NCBI RefSeq assembly: GCF_003751805.1
Contig: NZ_RKHQ01000001.1
Location: forward strand, 558,001 to 622,000
Source: Salana multivorans
Lineage (GTDB): Bacteria; Actinomycetota; Actinomycetes; Actinomycetales; Beutenbergiaceae
Direction of reading: 5' to 3'
DNA length: 64,000 nt
Shown: one piece after another, positions 52,996 to 62,640 of the stretch
How positions within the stretch are numbered: the first letter of the stretch is position 1
Layout of the letters: each line of letters opens with the position of its first letter
Notes under the pieces: generated by a model
What the model was told of the DNA's origin: nothing
What the model saw: only the letters and a program-made list of their open reading frames with translations
Database searches by the model: none
Program-made: the position numbers and the translations under genes

Positions 52996-54717
52996 TCAGC
53001 CGAGCGACGCGGCGTGCCTCGCGACGATGTAGCCGTAGACGAGGCCCTCCCCGATCGTCGCGCCCGCGCCGGGATAGGTCGTGCCGAACGCGTTGGCCGC
53101 GGTGTTGCCGAGGGCGTACAGCCCCTCGACCACCGCGCCGTCGGTCGACGCGTCCGCGGCGGCACGAACGACGCGCCCGTGCTCGTCGGCCCGCAGACCA
53201 CCGCACGTGCCGAGATCGGACAGCACGACGCGGACGGCGTAGAGCTTCCCGCCGAGCGGACGCAGGTTGGGGTTCGGCTGCTCGGTCGGGTCACCGTAGT
53301 AGCGGTCGTAGGCGGAGTTGCCGCGTCCGAAGTCGCCGTCGACGCCGGAGGACGCGAGCTGGTTGAACCGCTCGAGCTGGGCGACGAAGTCGTCCTCGGG
53401 CAGCCCGGCGGCGGCCGCGAGCCCGCGGGCGTCGTCGGCCTGGACGGCGATCCCCGCCTCGTACCACTCCTTCGGGAGCGGCGCGCCCGGGTAGACCGAC
53501 CCGGCGAACATGTACCGGTTGCGGTAGGTCTGGTCGAACACGAGCCACATCTGCGTCACGGGCGTCCCCGCGGCCTCGAGGTCGAGGACCCGCTGGCCGT
53601 AGGACATGTAGTCCTCGGCCTCGTTGAGGAACCGCCGCCCGTCCTGGTCGACGATGAAGGAGCCCGGCAGCGAGCGCTCCGCCAGGAGCACCTGGGGCGC
53701 GGCGTCCGGGCCAGCGGGCGCGACGGCCGGGAACCACCACGCCTCGCGCATGAGGTCGAGCTCGCCGCCGACCGCGAGGCCGGCCCTGATCGCGTCGCCC
53801 GTGTTGCCGGGCGAGCCGAGCGAGGCGTCCGGGAGCAGCGACGGCGACTGGTAGCGGTGGCGCCACGCCATGTCGTGGTCGAACCCGCCGGCGGCCAGCA
53901 CGACGCCGCGTCGCGCCCGGACCGTCACCTCGCGCCCGTCCTGCGTCAGCACGGCGCCGACGACGCGGCCGGCCTCGGCGACGAGCTCCGTCAGCGCGGT
54001 CCGCGTCCAGACCGGGACGCCGGCGCTGACGAGCCCGGCGAACAGGCCGGCGGCGATCGCCTGACCGCCCGCGGTGTAGTGCCGACCGACGGCCATCCCG
54101 CCGATCCCCTGCGTCGCGCGCTTGAGGATCTTCGGCCAGGCCACGAGCGGCTTGCGCATCATGAGGTTCATCCACTTGTAGTCGGCGCCAGTCACGGGCA
54201 TCGGCACCGGCGCCTCGACGACACCGCCGCGCAGTCGGGCGAGCTCCGGCCCGAGGACCGCCGCGTTGAACGGCTTGGCCTCGCAGGTGCGGCCGACCGC
54301 CATCCCCCCGGGCAGCTCGGGGTGGTAGTCCGAGTAGCCCCGCGCCCAGAAGAACTCCAGCGGCGTCAGGCGCTGGAGCATCGCGACGGCGGCCGGACCG
54401 TTGCGCAGGAACGCGTCGCGGCGGGCCTTGGGCGCCGAGTCGCCGACGACGGCGTCGAGGTAGGTCTCCCCCTGCTCCAGGGTGTCGGTGGAGCCGTCGG
54501 CGAGCAGCGCCGGGTTGGCCGGGACCCAGAACGCGCCGCCGGACCGCGCGGTGGAGCCGCCGACGAGCTCGGTCTTCTCGACGACGAGCGCGTCGAGGCC
54601 GAGCTCCGTCGCCGCCAGCGCGGCGGCCATGCCGGTGCCGGAGCCGATGACGAGCAGGTCGACCGTCGCGTCGACGGCTCGCGGCCCCCTGGGGGTTGAC
54701 GTCGTGGTGGTGGGCAT
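52996..54717 (-). CDS. FAD-dependent 3-ketosteroid dehydrogenase-like flavoprotein
   Basis: 573 residues. N-terminal FAD motif LLVIGSGTGMAAALAA and VEKTELVGGSTARSGGAFWV, C-terminal GLYALGNTAANAFGTTYPGA followed by IGEGLVYGY. This is the layout of KstD/fumarate-reductase-type dehydrogenases, which introduce a double bond next to a carbonyl. True steroid activity is not shown; other FAD-binding dehydrogenases share the fold. ATG 54717 follows CGAGGAGCGACG. Divergent from a TetR regulator. Confidence 0.88.
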   Translation of the reverse strand: MPTTTTSTPRGPRAVDATVDLLVIGSGTGMAAALAATELGLDALVVEKTELVGGSTARSGGAFWVPANPALLADGSTDTLEQGETYLDAVVGDSAPKARRDAFLRNGPAAVAMLQRLTPLEFFWARGYSDYHPELPGGMAVGRTCEAKPFNAAVLGPELARLRGGVVEAPVPMPVTGADYKWMNLMMRKPLVAWPKILKRATQGIGGMAVGRHYTAGGQAIAAGLFAGLVSAGVPVWTRTALTELVAEAGRVVGAVLTQDGREVTVRARRGVVLAAGGFDHDMAWRHRYQSPSLLPDASLGSPGNTGDAIRAGLAVGGELDLMREAWWFPAVAPAGPDAAPQVLLAERSLPGSFIVDQDGRRFLNEAEDYMSYGQRVLDLEAAGTPVTQMWLVFDQTYRNRYMFAGSVYPGAPLPKEWYEAGIAVQADDARGLAAAAGLPEDDFVAQLERFNQLASSGVDGDFGRGNSAYDRYYGDPTEQPNPNLRPLGGKLYAVRVVLSDLGTCGGLRADEHGRVVRAAADASTDGAVVEGLYALGNTAANAFGTTYPGAGATIGEGLVYGYIVARHAASLG

Positions 54718-54866
54718 CGTCGCTCCTCGTGTCTCGATCGTCTGGCGTGGTTCCAGCATCCCTCGCTCCTAGCCGATCGTAAAGTTCCAAAGGTCCCGGC
54801 GAGCCGGAAGACTGGGCACGCCCCGCACCACCGGCCGGATCCACCGGCCACCCGAGAGGAGCCCGC

Positions 54867-55421
54867 ATGCCCCGCGGCGACGCCCCCGCCGAGCTGATCC
54901 TCGAGGTCGCCCTGCGCCTGTTCGCGAGGAACGGCGTCGCCGGCACCTCGCTCCAGCAGATCGCGGACGCCCTCGGCGTCACCAAGGCGGCCGTCTACCA
55001 CCACTTCCGGACGAAGTCGGCGCTCGTCGCTGCCGTGCTCGCGCCGGCGTTCGACGAGGTCGCGCGGGCCACCGCCGCGGCGCGGACCGTGCCCGACCTC
55101 GCGCAGCGGCGCCGGCTCCTCGTCCACGACCTCGCGGCCAACGCCGTGGGCAACCGGGCCGTGTACGCGGTCATGCTGCGCGACGTCGCCGTCGGCGCCG
55201 TCCTCGCCGAGGACTCCGCCCGCGCGGCCACGGCCGCGTTCGACGAGCTGCACGCGCTGCTCATCGGCCCGGACGGCACGCCGGCCACCGTCGTGCGCGT
55301 CGGGATGTTCCTGTCCGGTCTCGCCGCGCACACCGCGGACGCGACGCTCGCGACGATGGCCGACGACGACCTGCGCGCGGGGATCGTCGAGGTCGGCGAG
55401 GCGCTGCTCGGTCCCTGGTGA
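54867..55421 (+). CDS. TetR-family transcriptional regulator
   Basis: 184 residues. N-terminal HTH ([20 protein letters not shown]) and an all-helical ligand domain. ATG 54867 follows GAGAGGAG. Starts 149 bases from the divergent flavoprotein and probably controls it; the gap contains AAAGTTCCAAAGG near 54781-54793 as a possible half-symmetric site. Confidence 0.92.
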   Translation: MPRGDAPAELILEVALRLFARNGVAGTSLQQIADALGVTKAAVYHHFRTKSALVAAVLAPAFDEVARATAAARTVPDLAQRRRLLVHDLAANAVGNRAVYAVMLRDVAVGAVLAEDSARAATAAFDELHALLIGPDGTPATVVRVGMFLSGLAAHTADATLATMADDDLRAGIVEVGEALLGPW

Positions 55422-55479
55422 CCGGGCGTCGCGCGCTACGGTGGGAGGAGAGCCGAACCCGTACCCAAGGAGCAATCTC

Positions 55480-55974
55480 GTGGCTGACTCTTCGTTCGAC
55501 GTGGTGAGCAAGGTCGACCGGCAGGAGGTCGACAACGCCCTCAACCAGGCCTCGAAGGAGGTCGCGCAGCGGTACGACTTCCGGAACGTCGGCGCGTCCA
55601 TCGAGTGGAGCGGCGACTCCGTCGTCATCGTGGCGAACTCGGCCGAGCGCGTGCTCGCGGTGCTCGACGTGTTCGAGACCAAGCTCGTCCGCCGCGGGGT
55701 CTCGCTGAAGTCGCTGGACTTCGGGGAGAAGGAGCCAAAGGCGTCGGGCAAGGAGTACCGGCTCGCCGGGACGCTGCGCGAGGGGCTGAGCTCCGAGAAC
55801 GCGAAGAAGATCACCAAGCTCATCCGCGACGAGGGCGCCAAGGGCGTCAAGACGCAGATCACGGGCGACGAGGTGCGCGTGACGAGCAAGAGCCGCGACG
55901 ACCTCCAGGAGGTCATCGCGCTGCTCAAGGGCGCGGACCTCGACTTCGCGGTCCAGTTCGTCAACTACCGCTGA
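55480..55974 (+). CDS. YajQ-family nucleotide-binding protein
   Basis: 164 residues from GTG 55480 (AAGGAG, 7-base spacer), which removes a 13-residue spurious extension. Family sequence: [26 protein letters not shown], and QVIALLK-like C-terminal helices ending FVNYR. Two ferredoxin-like domains bind nucleotides (c-di-GMP in some homologues). Cellular role in actinobacteria is unclear. Confidence 0.95.
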   Translation: MADSSFDVVSKVDRQEVDNALNQASKEVAQRYDFRNVGASIEWSGDSVVIVANSAERVLAVLDVFETKLVRRGVSLKSLDFGEKEPKASGKEYRLAGTLREGLSSENAKKITKLIRDEGAKGVKTQITGDEVRVTSKSRDDLQEVIALLKGADLDFAVQFVNYR

Positions 55975-55993
55975 CGCGGCGGAGCCCGGTGCG

Positions 55994-56674
55994 GTGATCG
56001 ACGACGACGCCACCGTCCGCGTGCCGGCCCGGCCCGACGGGTCGGGTGACCGCCCGGACGACGCGCAGCTCCTGGTGCTGCTCCACGGCTACGGCGCGCA
56101 CGAGCGGGACCTGCTTCCGCTCGTCGACCTGCTCGGGCACACCGGGCCGGCGCTCGCGCCGCGCGCCCCGATCCGCCTCGGCGCCGGGTTCGGTCCCGAC
56201 GCGTGGGCCTGGCTCGGCGACGTCGCCGGCGACGAGGGCTTCGCCCCGCAGCCCGAGGCGACCGCGGCCCTGGCGGAGGAGCTCCTGGCCCTGCTCGACG
56301 CGCACTCACCCGCCGCTCCCGTCGTCCTCGTCGGGTTCAGCCAGGGGGCGGCGATGGCGATCGAGCTGCTGCGCCGCGCGCCCGAGCGGGTGGCCTGCCT
56401 CGTCTCGCTGTCCGGCTATGTCGAGGGCGTCGACGAACCGGCCATGACCACGAACGACGACGCGCTGCGCGCCCACGGGGTCCCGGTCTTCCACGGCCGC
56501 GGCGACGTCGACGCCGTCGTCCCGCCCCACGTCGAGGAGCGGACCCTGCGCTGGCTCCGCGAACACACCGACCTCACCGAGCGCATCTACCCGGGTCTGG
56601 CGCACGCGGTCGACGCGACCGAGCTGCGCGACGCGCGCGGCTTCCTCGCGGGAGTCCGGGCGCGCGGGGCCTGA
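55994..56674 (+). CDS. Alpha/beta hydrolase, carboxylesterase/phospholipase type
   Basis: 226 residues. Oxyanion loop LLHGYGA, nucleophile elbow GFSQGAAMA, Asp in GRGDVDAVVP and His in GLAHAVD complete the triad. Cytosolic, with short-chain ester substrates expected. Starts 19 bases after yajQ (GTG 55994), probably co-transcribed. Confidence 0.9.
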   Translation: MIDDDATVRVPARPDGSGDRPDDAQLLVLLHGYGAHERDLLPLVDLLGHTGPALAPRAPIRLGAGFGPDAWAWLGDVAGDEGFAPQPEATAALAEELLALLDAHSPAAPVVLVGFSQGAAMAIELLRRAPERVACLVSLSGYVEGVDEPAMTTNDDALRAHGVPVFHGRGDVDAVVPPHVEERTLRWLREHTDLTERIYPGLAHAVDATELRDARGFLAGVRARGA

Positions 56675-56805
56675 GCCAGGGCTGCCGAGCGGTCGGTCTC
56701 CGGTGGTGGGGTGGATCGGGTCGTGATTCGCGATCGGTTCTACCCCGGTATCGGAGGGTGTGGGGGCGTGAGCCGGGCTGCCGAGCGGCGGGTCTCCGGT
56801 GGTGG
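56673..56805. repeat. Direct repeat of about 36 bp
   Basis: Copies at 56673-56709 and 56770-56805 share GCTGCCGAGCGG and GGTCTCCGGTGGTGG, differing at a few positions and one base of length. They sit downstream of the hydrolase gene, 97 bases apart. The second copy runs into a giant hairpin. Confidence 0.75.
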
Positions 56806-56866
56806 TCGAGCGGGGTCCGGGACGGACGAGTGCGCTCTACTCGTCCGCCCCGGACCCCGCTCGACC
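56804..56866. terminator. 28-bp hairpin between convergent transcripts
   Basis: Arms 56804-56831 and 56839-56866 are complementary at 27 of 28 positions with a 7-nt loop. It lies between the hydrolase (plus) and fixX (minus) and may end both transcripts. The same gap has a further GGCCAGGCCCG/GGGCCTGG stem near 56900-56925. Confidence 0.75.
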
Positions 56867-56939
56867 CCCCACTGCCCCGCCCCGAGCCGGCCCGGCCCGG
56901 CGGCCAGGCCCGGCGGGCCTGGTTCGGGGTGGGTGGTGG

Positions 56940-57227
56940 TTAGCCTTCGCGGAGCTGGATGCCCATGCCGCCGCGCGGGTAGTGCCACTCCAACGCCCCC
57001 GGCGCGGCCACGGCCAGGCACGCCCCGCACTCGAAGCACGCGGCGTACTCCACCGAGATCCTTCCGTCCGCTTCCCGCGCGTAGACCTTCGCCGGACACA
57101 CCGCGATGATCCGCTCACCGGTCCCGGTCGAACGAGCAAGGTCCTGATCGACGTGGATGTGGGACTGCTCCTCGTCGGTCTCATACCGGTTCGCGGCCAG
57201 CCGCTCCGGAATCGACATCTGCCTCAC
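56940..57227 (-). CDS. fixX: Ferredoxin-like protein FixX
   Basis: 95 residues. Cys clusters VCPAKVYA and CFECGACLAVA fit the FixX ferredoxin, which carries electrons for the FixC flavoprotein. GTG 57227 overlaps the fixC stop (GTGA), and ATG 57218 is the alternative start. Last gene of the fixABCX operon, on the minus strand. Confidence 0.92.
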   Translation of the reverse strand: MRQMSIPERLAANRYETDEEQSHIHVDQDLARSTGTGERIIAVCPAKVYAREADGRISVEYAACFECGACLAVAAPGALEWHYPRGGMGIQLREG

Positions 57228-58534
57228 AGTGCCCGCACCCCCGCCATCGCGTCGGACACCAGATCCCGCATCCGCACCCCCGACTTCTTCACCACACCCC
57301 GCGCCAACGCCACCAGGTGCTTGCGCGGGGTCAGATCATGGTCGAACGCCCCGTACAACACATCCGCCAGCACCTGCCCGTACTCCGCATACATCCGCGG
57401 CCGCTCCAAGAACGCCGGCGCCTTCGCATAGGTCGCCATGTCACGTCCGGCGAAGGACGCCATGAGCGCCTCCCGGTAGCCCGCCAGCCCCGCCTTCGAC
57501 ACGTCACCACTCTCCAGCGCCGCCTCGATCCCGGTCGCGGCCGCGATGCCCGAGGCCGCCGCGAGGTCCATCCCCCGCACCGTCAACCCCGTGTTCAGCG
57601 TCAACCCGGCCGCGTCACCCACGACCACCAGCCCATCGGTCGCGATCTCACCCAGCATCGCGATCCCACCCTCAGCCACGAGATGGCTCGCGTACTCCGA
57701 GACCTCCCCACCGGCCAGGAACGGCGCCACGAACGGGTGCGCGAGGAAGTGATCGAACACCACCGAGGACTCCAACCCCCGCGCCATCAGATCATCCAGC
57801 CGCAGCACCACACCGATCGAGACCGAGTCCCGATTCGTATACAGGAACCCGCCACCACCAACCCCCAGCGTGCAGTCCCCCACCACCGCATAAGCCACAC
57901 CGTCGTCCTGGCCCAGGTGGAACCGCTCACGCACCCGCTCCTCGCCCAACCTCACGACGGCCTTGACCCCGATCGCCAGATGGTTCTCCGGCTCCTTCCC
58001 CCGCAGCCCCGCCGCGCGGGACAGGAACGAGTTCACCCCGTCCGCCGCGACCACGACCCGCGCCCGCAGCTCGTCCTCACCAGCCCGCACCCCCACCACC
58101 GGGCCGGCCTCACCACCCGCGCGCAGGACCTCATCCACCCGCACCCCAGGCATCAGGAACACCCCCGCCTCCTCGCACTGCTCCCCCAACCACGCATCCA
58201 ACCTGGCCCGCAGCACCGTGACCGCATTCACCGGATCACCCAGCCGCTCATCCGCGTAATCGATCCCGACCGACGAAGACGCATTCAAGAACTGCACATA
58301 GTTCCGCGTGATCCGCCGCTCAACAGGCGCCCGCTCAAGGAAACCCGGGAACACCTCCTCCATCACACGCGAGTACAACACCCCACCCGACAGATTCTTC
58401 GACCCAGGCGCCTCACCCCGCTCGATCAACACCACCGACCGGCCCGCCTGCGCGAGCCGGTACGCGGTGACGCACCCGGCGATCCCGGCCCCGACGACGA
58501 TGACGTCGAAGTCCGGCTCCAGCTCCTCACTCAC
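57224..58534 (-). CDS. fixC: FixC: FAD-dependent electron-transfer flavoprotein-quinone oxidoreductase
   Basis: 436 residues. FAD motif VIVVGAGIAGCVTAYRLAQA, GSKNLSGGVLYS (typical FixC), and VVGDAAGLTLNTGLTVRGMD near 310-330. Transfers electrons between the FixAB flavoprotein, FixX and the quinone pool. GTG 58534 is one base after the fixB stop. Part of fixA-fixB-fixC-fixX. Confidence 0.96.
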   Translation of the reverse strand: MSEELEPDFDVIVVGAGIAGCVTAYRLAQAGRSVVLIERGEAPGSKNLSGGVLYSRVMEEVFPGFLERAPVERRITRNYVQFLNASSSVGIDYADERLGDPVNAVTVLRARLDAWLGEQCEEAGVFLMPGVRVDEVLRAGGEAGPVVGVRAGEDELRARVVVAADGVNSFLSRAAGLRGKEPENHLAIGVKAVVRLGEERVRERFHLGQDDGVAYAVVGDCTLGVGGGGFLYTNRDSVSIGVVLRLDDLMARGLESSVVFDHFLAHPFVAPFLAGGEVSEYASHLVAEGGIAMLGEIATDGLVVVGDAAGLTLNTGLTVRGMDLAAASGIAAATGIEAALESGDVSKAGLAGYREALMASFAGRDMATYAKAPAFLERPRMYAEYGQVLADVLYGAFDHDLTPRKHLVALARGVVKKSGVRMRDLVSDAMAGVRAL

Positions 58535-58535
58535 G

Positions 58536-59447
58536 TCACAGCGCTTCCGTCAGGGCGGGCACCACGTCATACAGGTCGCCGACCACCGCGTAGTCGGCCT
58601 CCTTGACGTACGGCGCGTTCCCGTCGGTGTTGACGACGACGACCGTGCCGGCGGCGCGTGCGCCGACGGTGTGCTGGAGCTGTCCGGAGATGCCGAGCGC
58701 GACGTACAGCTCGGGGGCGACGTGCGCGCCGGTCACCCCGACGTAGCGGTCGTGCGTGAACCATCCGAGGCCCTCGGCCAGCGGCCGCGAACAGGCCAGC
58801 TCGGCGCCCAGCTTGGCGGCGAGCGCCTCGGCGAGCGCGAGGTCGTCCTGGCTCTTCAGCCCGCGGCCCACCGCGACGATCCGCCCGGCCTTGCCGAGGT
58901 CGACCTCGGCCCGCGTCGCCGGACGTGTCTCGACCACGGTGAGCGTGCCGACGGGCGCGGCCGCGACCTCGGCGATCTCGGCCGCCCCGGCCGCGTCGTC
59001 CGCGCCGGCGACGAGGCCACCGCCGTCCACGACGACGACGGCGGGCCCCGCGACGCGGTCCGTCTCGAGCGCGATGCCGCCGAAGACCGACCGGGTGATC
59101 TCGACGCCGCCGTCCACCACGGCGACGGCGGTCGGCATGGTGAAGGCGGGGGCACCGAGCGCAACGGCCGCGGCGCCGGCGAGGACGCGGTCGGCCGGCC
59201 GGGCCGAGGCGAGGACCAGGTCGGGCCGCGCGGCGCCGACGATCCCGGCCACCGCGACGGCGTAGGCCTCGAGCGGGGTGTCGCCGGGCTCGCCGAGCCA
59301 GGTGACCGCGTCGACGCCCGAGGCCGCGACGGTCTCGGCGACGGCGCGCGGGCCGACGACGACGGCGGTGGTCGTCGTGCCGGCGGCCAGGGACAGGAGG
59401 GTCTCGATCCGGGCGTCGCCCGCGACGAGGAGGTAGGAGGTGCTCAT
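58536..59447 (-). CDS. fixB: FixB: electron transfer flavoprotein alpha subunit
   Basis: 303 residues. C-terminal FAD-binding part has AGRIVAVGRGLKSQDDL, YVGVTGAHVAPELYVALGIS and GQLQHTVGARAAG. Pairs with FixA. ATG 59447 (MSTSYLLVAGDARIE). The long upstream frame is the shadow of fixA. Confidence 0.96.
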   Translation of the reverse strand: MSTSYLLVAGDARIETLLSLAAGTTTTAVVVGPRAVAETVAASGVDAVTWLGEPGDTPLEAYAVAVAGIVGAARPDLVLASARPADRVLAGAAAVALGAPAFTMPTAVAVVDGGVEITRSVFGGIALETDRVAGPAVVVVDGGGLVAGADDAAGAAEIAEVAAAPVGTLTVVETRPATRAEVDLGKAGRIVAVGRGLKSQDDLALAEALAAKLGAELACSRPLAEGLGWFTHDRYVGVTGAHVAPELYVALGISGQLQHTVGARAAGTVVVVNTDGNAPYVKEADYAVVGDLYDVVPALTEAL

Positions 59448-59491
59448 GAGTCGTGTTCCTTCAGCGAGTCTTGAGAGACGGGTCGGGGCGG

Positions 59492-60265
59492 TCAGATGCG
59501 CGCGTCGGCACGCAGGGCGGCGACGAGCTGGGCCGCGGCGGCCGCCGCGTCGGAACCGTCGATGACGACGCCGCGGCGCGCGCGCAGCTCGGGCGGGGCG
59601 GTCCGGACCACCTCGACGGCGGCGACGGCACCCGCGGCGGCCGCGTCGAGCGCGACCTCGTCCGTCGGACGCTTGCCTGCGGCGAGGATGTCCTTCATGC
59701 CGGGCACGCGCGGCACGACGGCGTCGGTCGCGGCCGCGAGGACGACGGGACCGGTGGCGTGCAGCACCTGCGAGCCGCCCTCGTGCGCCCGCTCGACCGT
59801 GAGGTCGCCGGCCGTCCCCGACACGGCCGTGACGTTGGTGAGGGCCGGCCAGCCGAGCTGGGCCGCCAGCAGCGTCGGGACGAGCTGCGCCCCGACGTCG
59901 ACGGAGGAGTCGCCGGTCAGCACGACGGCGACGTCGTCGAGGCCGCGGACGACCTCGGCGAGCGCCGCGGCGGTCCGGGCGGAGTCGGCCCCGACGAGGG
60001 CGTCGTCCGCCGTGACGACCGCGCGGTCGAGCCCGCGGGAGAGCACGGCCTTCTTCGCGAGCGCGCTCGCGACGTCCGTCCCGCCGACGCTCACGCCGAC
60101 GAGCTCCGCGCCGCTCGCGTCGGCGAGCCGCCGACCGAGCTCGATCGCGACGGGGTCGTACTCCGACAGCGCCGGCTTGGCTCGCGAGAAGTCGACGGAG
60201 CCGTCGGACCCGACCGAGGCGTCCTGCGGGTTCGGCGCCCACTTGTAGGCGACGACGATCTTCAT
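59492..60265 (-). CDS. fixA: FixA: electron transfer flavoprotein beta subunit
   Basis: 257 residues. Starts MKIVVAYKWAPNPQDASV; AMP/FAD-binding LTGDSSVDVGAQLVPTLLAA is present. With FixB it forms an ETF that, in Fix systems, may split electrons between a low-potential acceptor and quinone. ATG 60265 follows AGGAGCAACC. Confidence 0.96.
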   Translation of the reverse strand: MKIVVAYKWAPNPQDASVGSDGSVDFSRAKPALSEYDPVAIELGRRLADASGAELVGVSVGGTDVASALAKKAVLSRGLDRAVVTADDALVGADSARTAAALAEVVRGLDDVAVVLTGDSSVDVGAQLVPTLLAAQLGWPALTNVTAVSGTAGDLTVERAHEGGSQVLHATGPVVLAAATDAVVPRVPGMKDILAAGKRPTDEVALDAAAAGAVAAVEVVRTAPPELRARRGVVIDGSDAAAAAAQLVAALRADARI

Positions 60266-60279
60266 GGTTGCTCCTTTCC

Positions 60280-61725
60280 TCACCGGCGCTGCGGCGAGGT
60301 CTCTGGGTGGTCGGAGGGGTCGGTGCCGGTGGCGTCCGGCGTCACCTCGTGGTGAGCGCGCGGACCGAGACCCATCCGGGAGGACTGGGCGAGGGTGAGC
60401 CCGCGCGTCTCGGGCGCGAACAGCGCCGAGACGATCAGGCCGATGCCGGAGATGGCCGCGCCGACCAGGAGGGTGGCGCGCGTGCCGTGCGTGAGCAGGA
60501 ACCCCGGCAGGAGGTAGGTGGTGATGACGGTCCCGATCCGGCTGAACGCCATGGCGGCGCCGACGGCCGAGGCGCGGATCTCCGTCGGGAACAGCTCGTT
60601 GGGGTAGAGCCACTGCAGGTTGCCCGGGCCGCCCGAGAAGAAGGCGTACGTGCCGAGGCAGCCGATGATGACGACGACGGCCGGCGTGGGGACGAGCCCG
60701 AGGACGACGAGCGCGACCGTCATGAGCGCGAAGCTGCCGATGAGCAGCTTGCGCCGGCCGAGCGAGTTCGCCCAGAACATCGCCGGGATGCAGCCGATGA
60801 GGAAGAACGTGCCGATGGCGATCTCGCCGAGCGTCGCGACCTGGTTCTCGCCGAAGCCGAGCTGGCGCATGATCTCGGGGCCGTAGGTGTAGATCGCGAA
60901 CATCGGCACGGCCTGGCAGAGCCAGATGGTCCCGACGAAGACCCACGTGCCGAGGTTCCGCGGCCGGAACAGCACGGAGTAGCGCGTCTTGACGACGGCC
61001 TCCGGCTCCAGCTCGACCTGGGTGCCGTAGATGCGGTGGACGATCTCGTCGGCCTCGGCCGACCGGCCCTTGCGGGACAGCCAGCGCGGTGACTCGGGGA
61101 TGTCCCAGCGGCCGATGAGGATGACGAGGCAGGGCACGACGGCGCTGGCCAGCATCCACCGCCAGCCGCCGTCGACGGGGAGCAGGAAGTAGCCGACGAG
61201 ATAGGCGGCGTTCGCCCCGAGGTACCAGGCAGCGGCGATGAACCCCATCGAGATGGCCCGGTACCGGCGCGGGGTGAACTCCGCGACCATCGACGTGGCG
61301 ATCGGGTAGTCGGCGCCGATGACGATCCCGATGAGGAACCGCATCGCCACGAGCTGCCACGGCGCCTGGACGAACGCCGTCGCGAGCGAGATGACCGCGA
61401 TGCCGACGATGTCGATGACGAACATCCGCTTGCGGCCGATCAGGTCGGTCAGGTACCCGCCGACGGACGTGCCGAGGAAGATGCCGACGAGCGCCGCGGC
61501 ACCCGTCAGCGCCATCCACGTCGCGTCGAGGTCGAGGCTCGGGGTGAGCTGGATGAGCGCGACCCCGATGATCGAGAGCACGTACCCGTCGAGGAACGGC
61601 CCCCCGGCGGAGAAGAGGGTGACGCGCTTGAGGAACGGCGTCATCTCGACGTCGTCGAGCTGCGTCCGCGCACTCGCCGCGCTCGTCCGCGCGCTCGCGC
61701 TCGCCGCTGTCGGCTCGCTCGTCAT
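60280..61725 (-). CDS. MFS transporter (metabolite:H+ symporter type)
   Basis: 481 residues from ATG 61725 (GAGG 3 bases upstream); an upstream GTG 61767 has no good site. Twelve helices. Sugar/organic-acid porter motifs: GGYLTDLIGRKRMF, RFLIGIVIGADYPIATSMVAE, WDIPESPRWL and FAPETRGLTL. Lies between the MaoC hydratase and fixA, so it probably imports the substrate handled by this operon, perhaps carnitine or another carboxylate. Related enzymes include benzoate and carnitine carriers. Confidence 0.9.
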   Translation of the reverse strand: MTSEPTAASASARTSAASARTQLDDVEMTPFLKRVTLFSAGGPFLDGYVLSIIGVALIQLTPSLDLDATWMALTGAAALVGIFLGTSVGGYLTDLIGRKRMFVIDIVGIAVISLATAFVQAPWQLVAMRFLIGIVIGADYPIATSMVAEFTPRRYRAISMGFIAAAWYLGANAAYLVGYFLLPVDGGWRWMLASAVVPCLVILIGRWDIPESPRWLSRKGRSAEADEIVHRIYGTQVELEPEAVVKTRYSVLFRPRNLGTWVFVGTIWLCQAVPMFAIYTYGPEIMRQLGFGENQVATLGEIAIGTFFLIGCIPAMFWANSLGRRKLLIGSFALMTVALVVLGLVPTPAVVVIIGCLGTYAFFSGGPGNLQWLYPNELFPTEIRASAVGAAMAFSRIGTVITTYLLPGFLLTHGTRATLLVGAAISGIGLIVSALFAPETRGLTLAQSSRMGLGPRAHHEVTPDATGTDPSDHPETSPQRR

Positions 61726-61782
61726 GGTCCTCGGCTCCTTCCGGGGGGTCGCTGTCTCGTCGGTCACCTGCTCAGCCCTCGC

Positions 61783-62637
61783 TCACCGCCACTCGATGAC
61801 GCCCCAGTTGAGGAAGGGCTTCGCGGCGGGGTCGTCGGCGTTCACGAGGCGGAAGTGCACGCGGCCGTCGTCCATCCGCCACATCTCGGTCCGGACGGTC
61901 GTTCCCGGCAGGACGGGCGCGGTGATCCGGGTCTTGAACCGCGTCATCCGCTCGGGCTCGCCGGGGATGACGCTGGCGATGAAGTGCCGGCAGACGACAC
62001 CGGCGAAGCTGACCGCGTGCAGGATCGGGCGCGGCATGCCGTTCGCCGCGGCGTACTCCCAGTCGACGTGCTGCGGGTGGTAGTCGCCGGAGAGGCGGTA
62101 GATGAGCGCCTGGTTCTCCGGGATGCGCTCGGTGACGACCATGTCCGGCTCGCGGTCCGGCATCTCGACGATGTCCTTCGGCGCGGCCGGGCCGCCCCAG
62201 CCGCCGTCGTAGATGAGGCAGTCCCAGCTCTCGTTGGTGAACAGGAGGGTGCCGTCCTCGTCGTAGGTGTCCCCGACGTGCTGGGCGAGCAGGCCCTTGC
62301 CCTCACCGCGGTCGTACAGGCCCTTGAGCAGCACCTTCGTCGAGAGCTTCCCGTTCAGCCGCGTGATCGGCTGGTGGAAGGTGACGTCGAAGCTCCAGTG
62401 CAGCGACCCGGCGTAGTTGTAGCCGTAGTCGATCGTCCGGGTGACCTCGGAGTCGACGATCGGCATGGCGCAGAACGTCGGCAGGACCTTCATGTCCTTC
62501 TCGTAGACGTACTCCAGGTCCTGCTTGCCGTCGATCGCGCAGCCCGACCCGAGCGCGAACAGGCTCAGGTCGCGGGTCGTGTAGTCGCGCTCGAACGGGC
62601 CGAAGGTCTGGCCCACCATCTCGGTCTTGATCGCCAT
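61783..62637 (-). CDS. MaoC-type 2-enoyl-CoA hydratase 2
   Basis: 284 residues, a double hot-dog fold. The second half has the hydratase-2 motif in the form LSGDYHPQHVDWEYA (canonical Asn replaced by His, but Asp and His of the dyad kept), then GMPRPILHAVSFAGVV. Would hydrate or dehydrate an enoyl-CoA, for example crotonobetainyl-CoA or a fatty acyl-CoA. Three bases separate it from the CoA ligase stop. Confidence 0.88.
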   Translation of the reverse strand: MAIKTEMVGQTFGPFERDYTTRDLSLFALGSGCAIDGKQDLEYVYEKDMKVLPTFCAMPIVDSEVTRTIDYGYNYAGSLHWSFDVTFHQPITRLNGKLSTKVLLKGLYDRGEGKGLLAQHVGDTYDEDGTLLFTNESWDCLIYDGGWGGPAAPKDIVEMPDREPDMVVTERIPENQALIYRLSGDYHPQHVDWEYAAANGMPRPILHAVSFAGVVCRHFIASVIPGEPERMTRFKTRITAPVLPGTTVRTEMWRMDDGRVHFRLVNADDPAAKPFLNWGVIEWR

Positions 62638-62640
62638 CGT

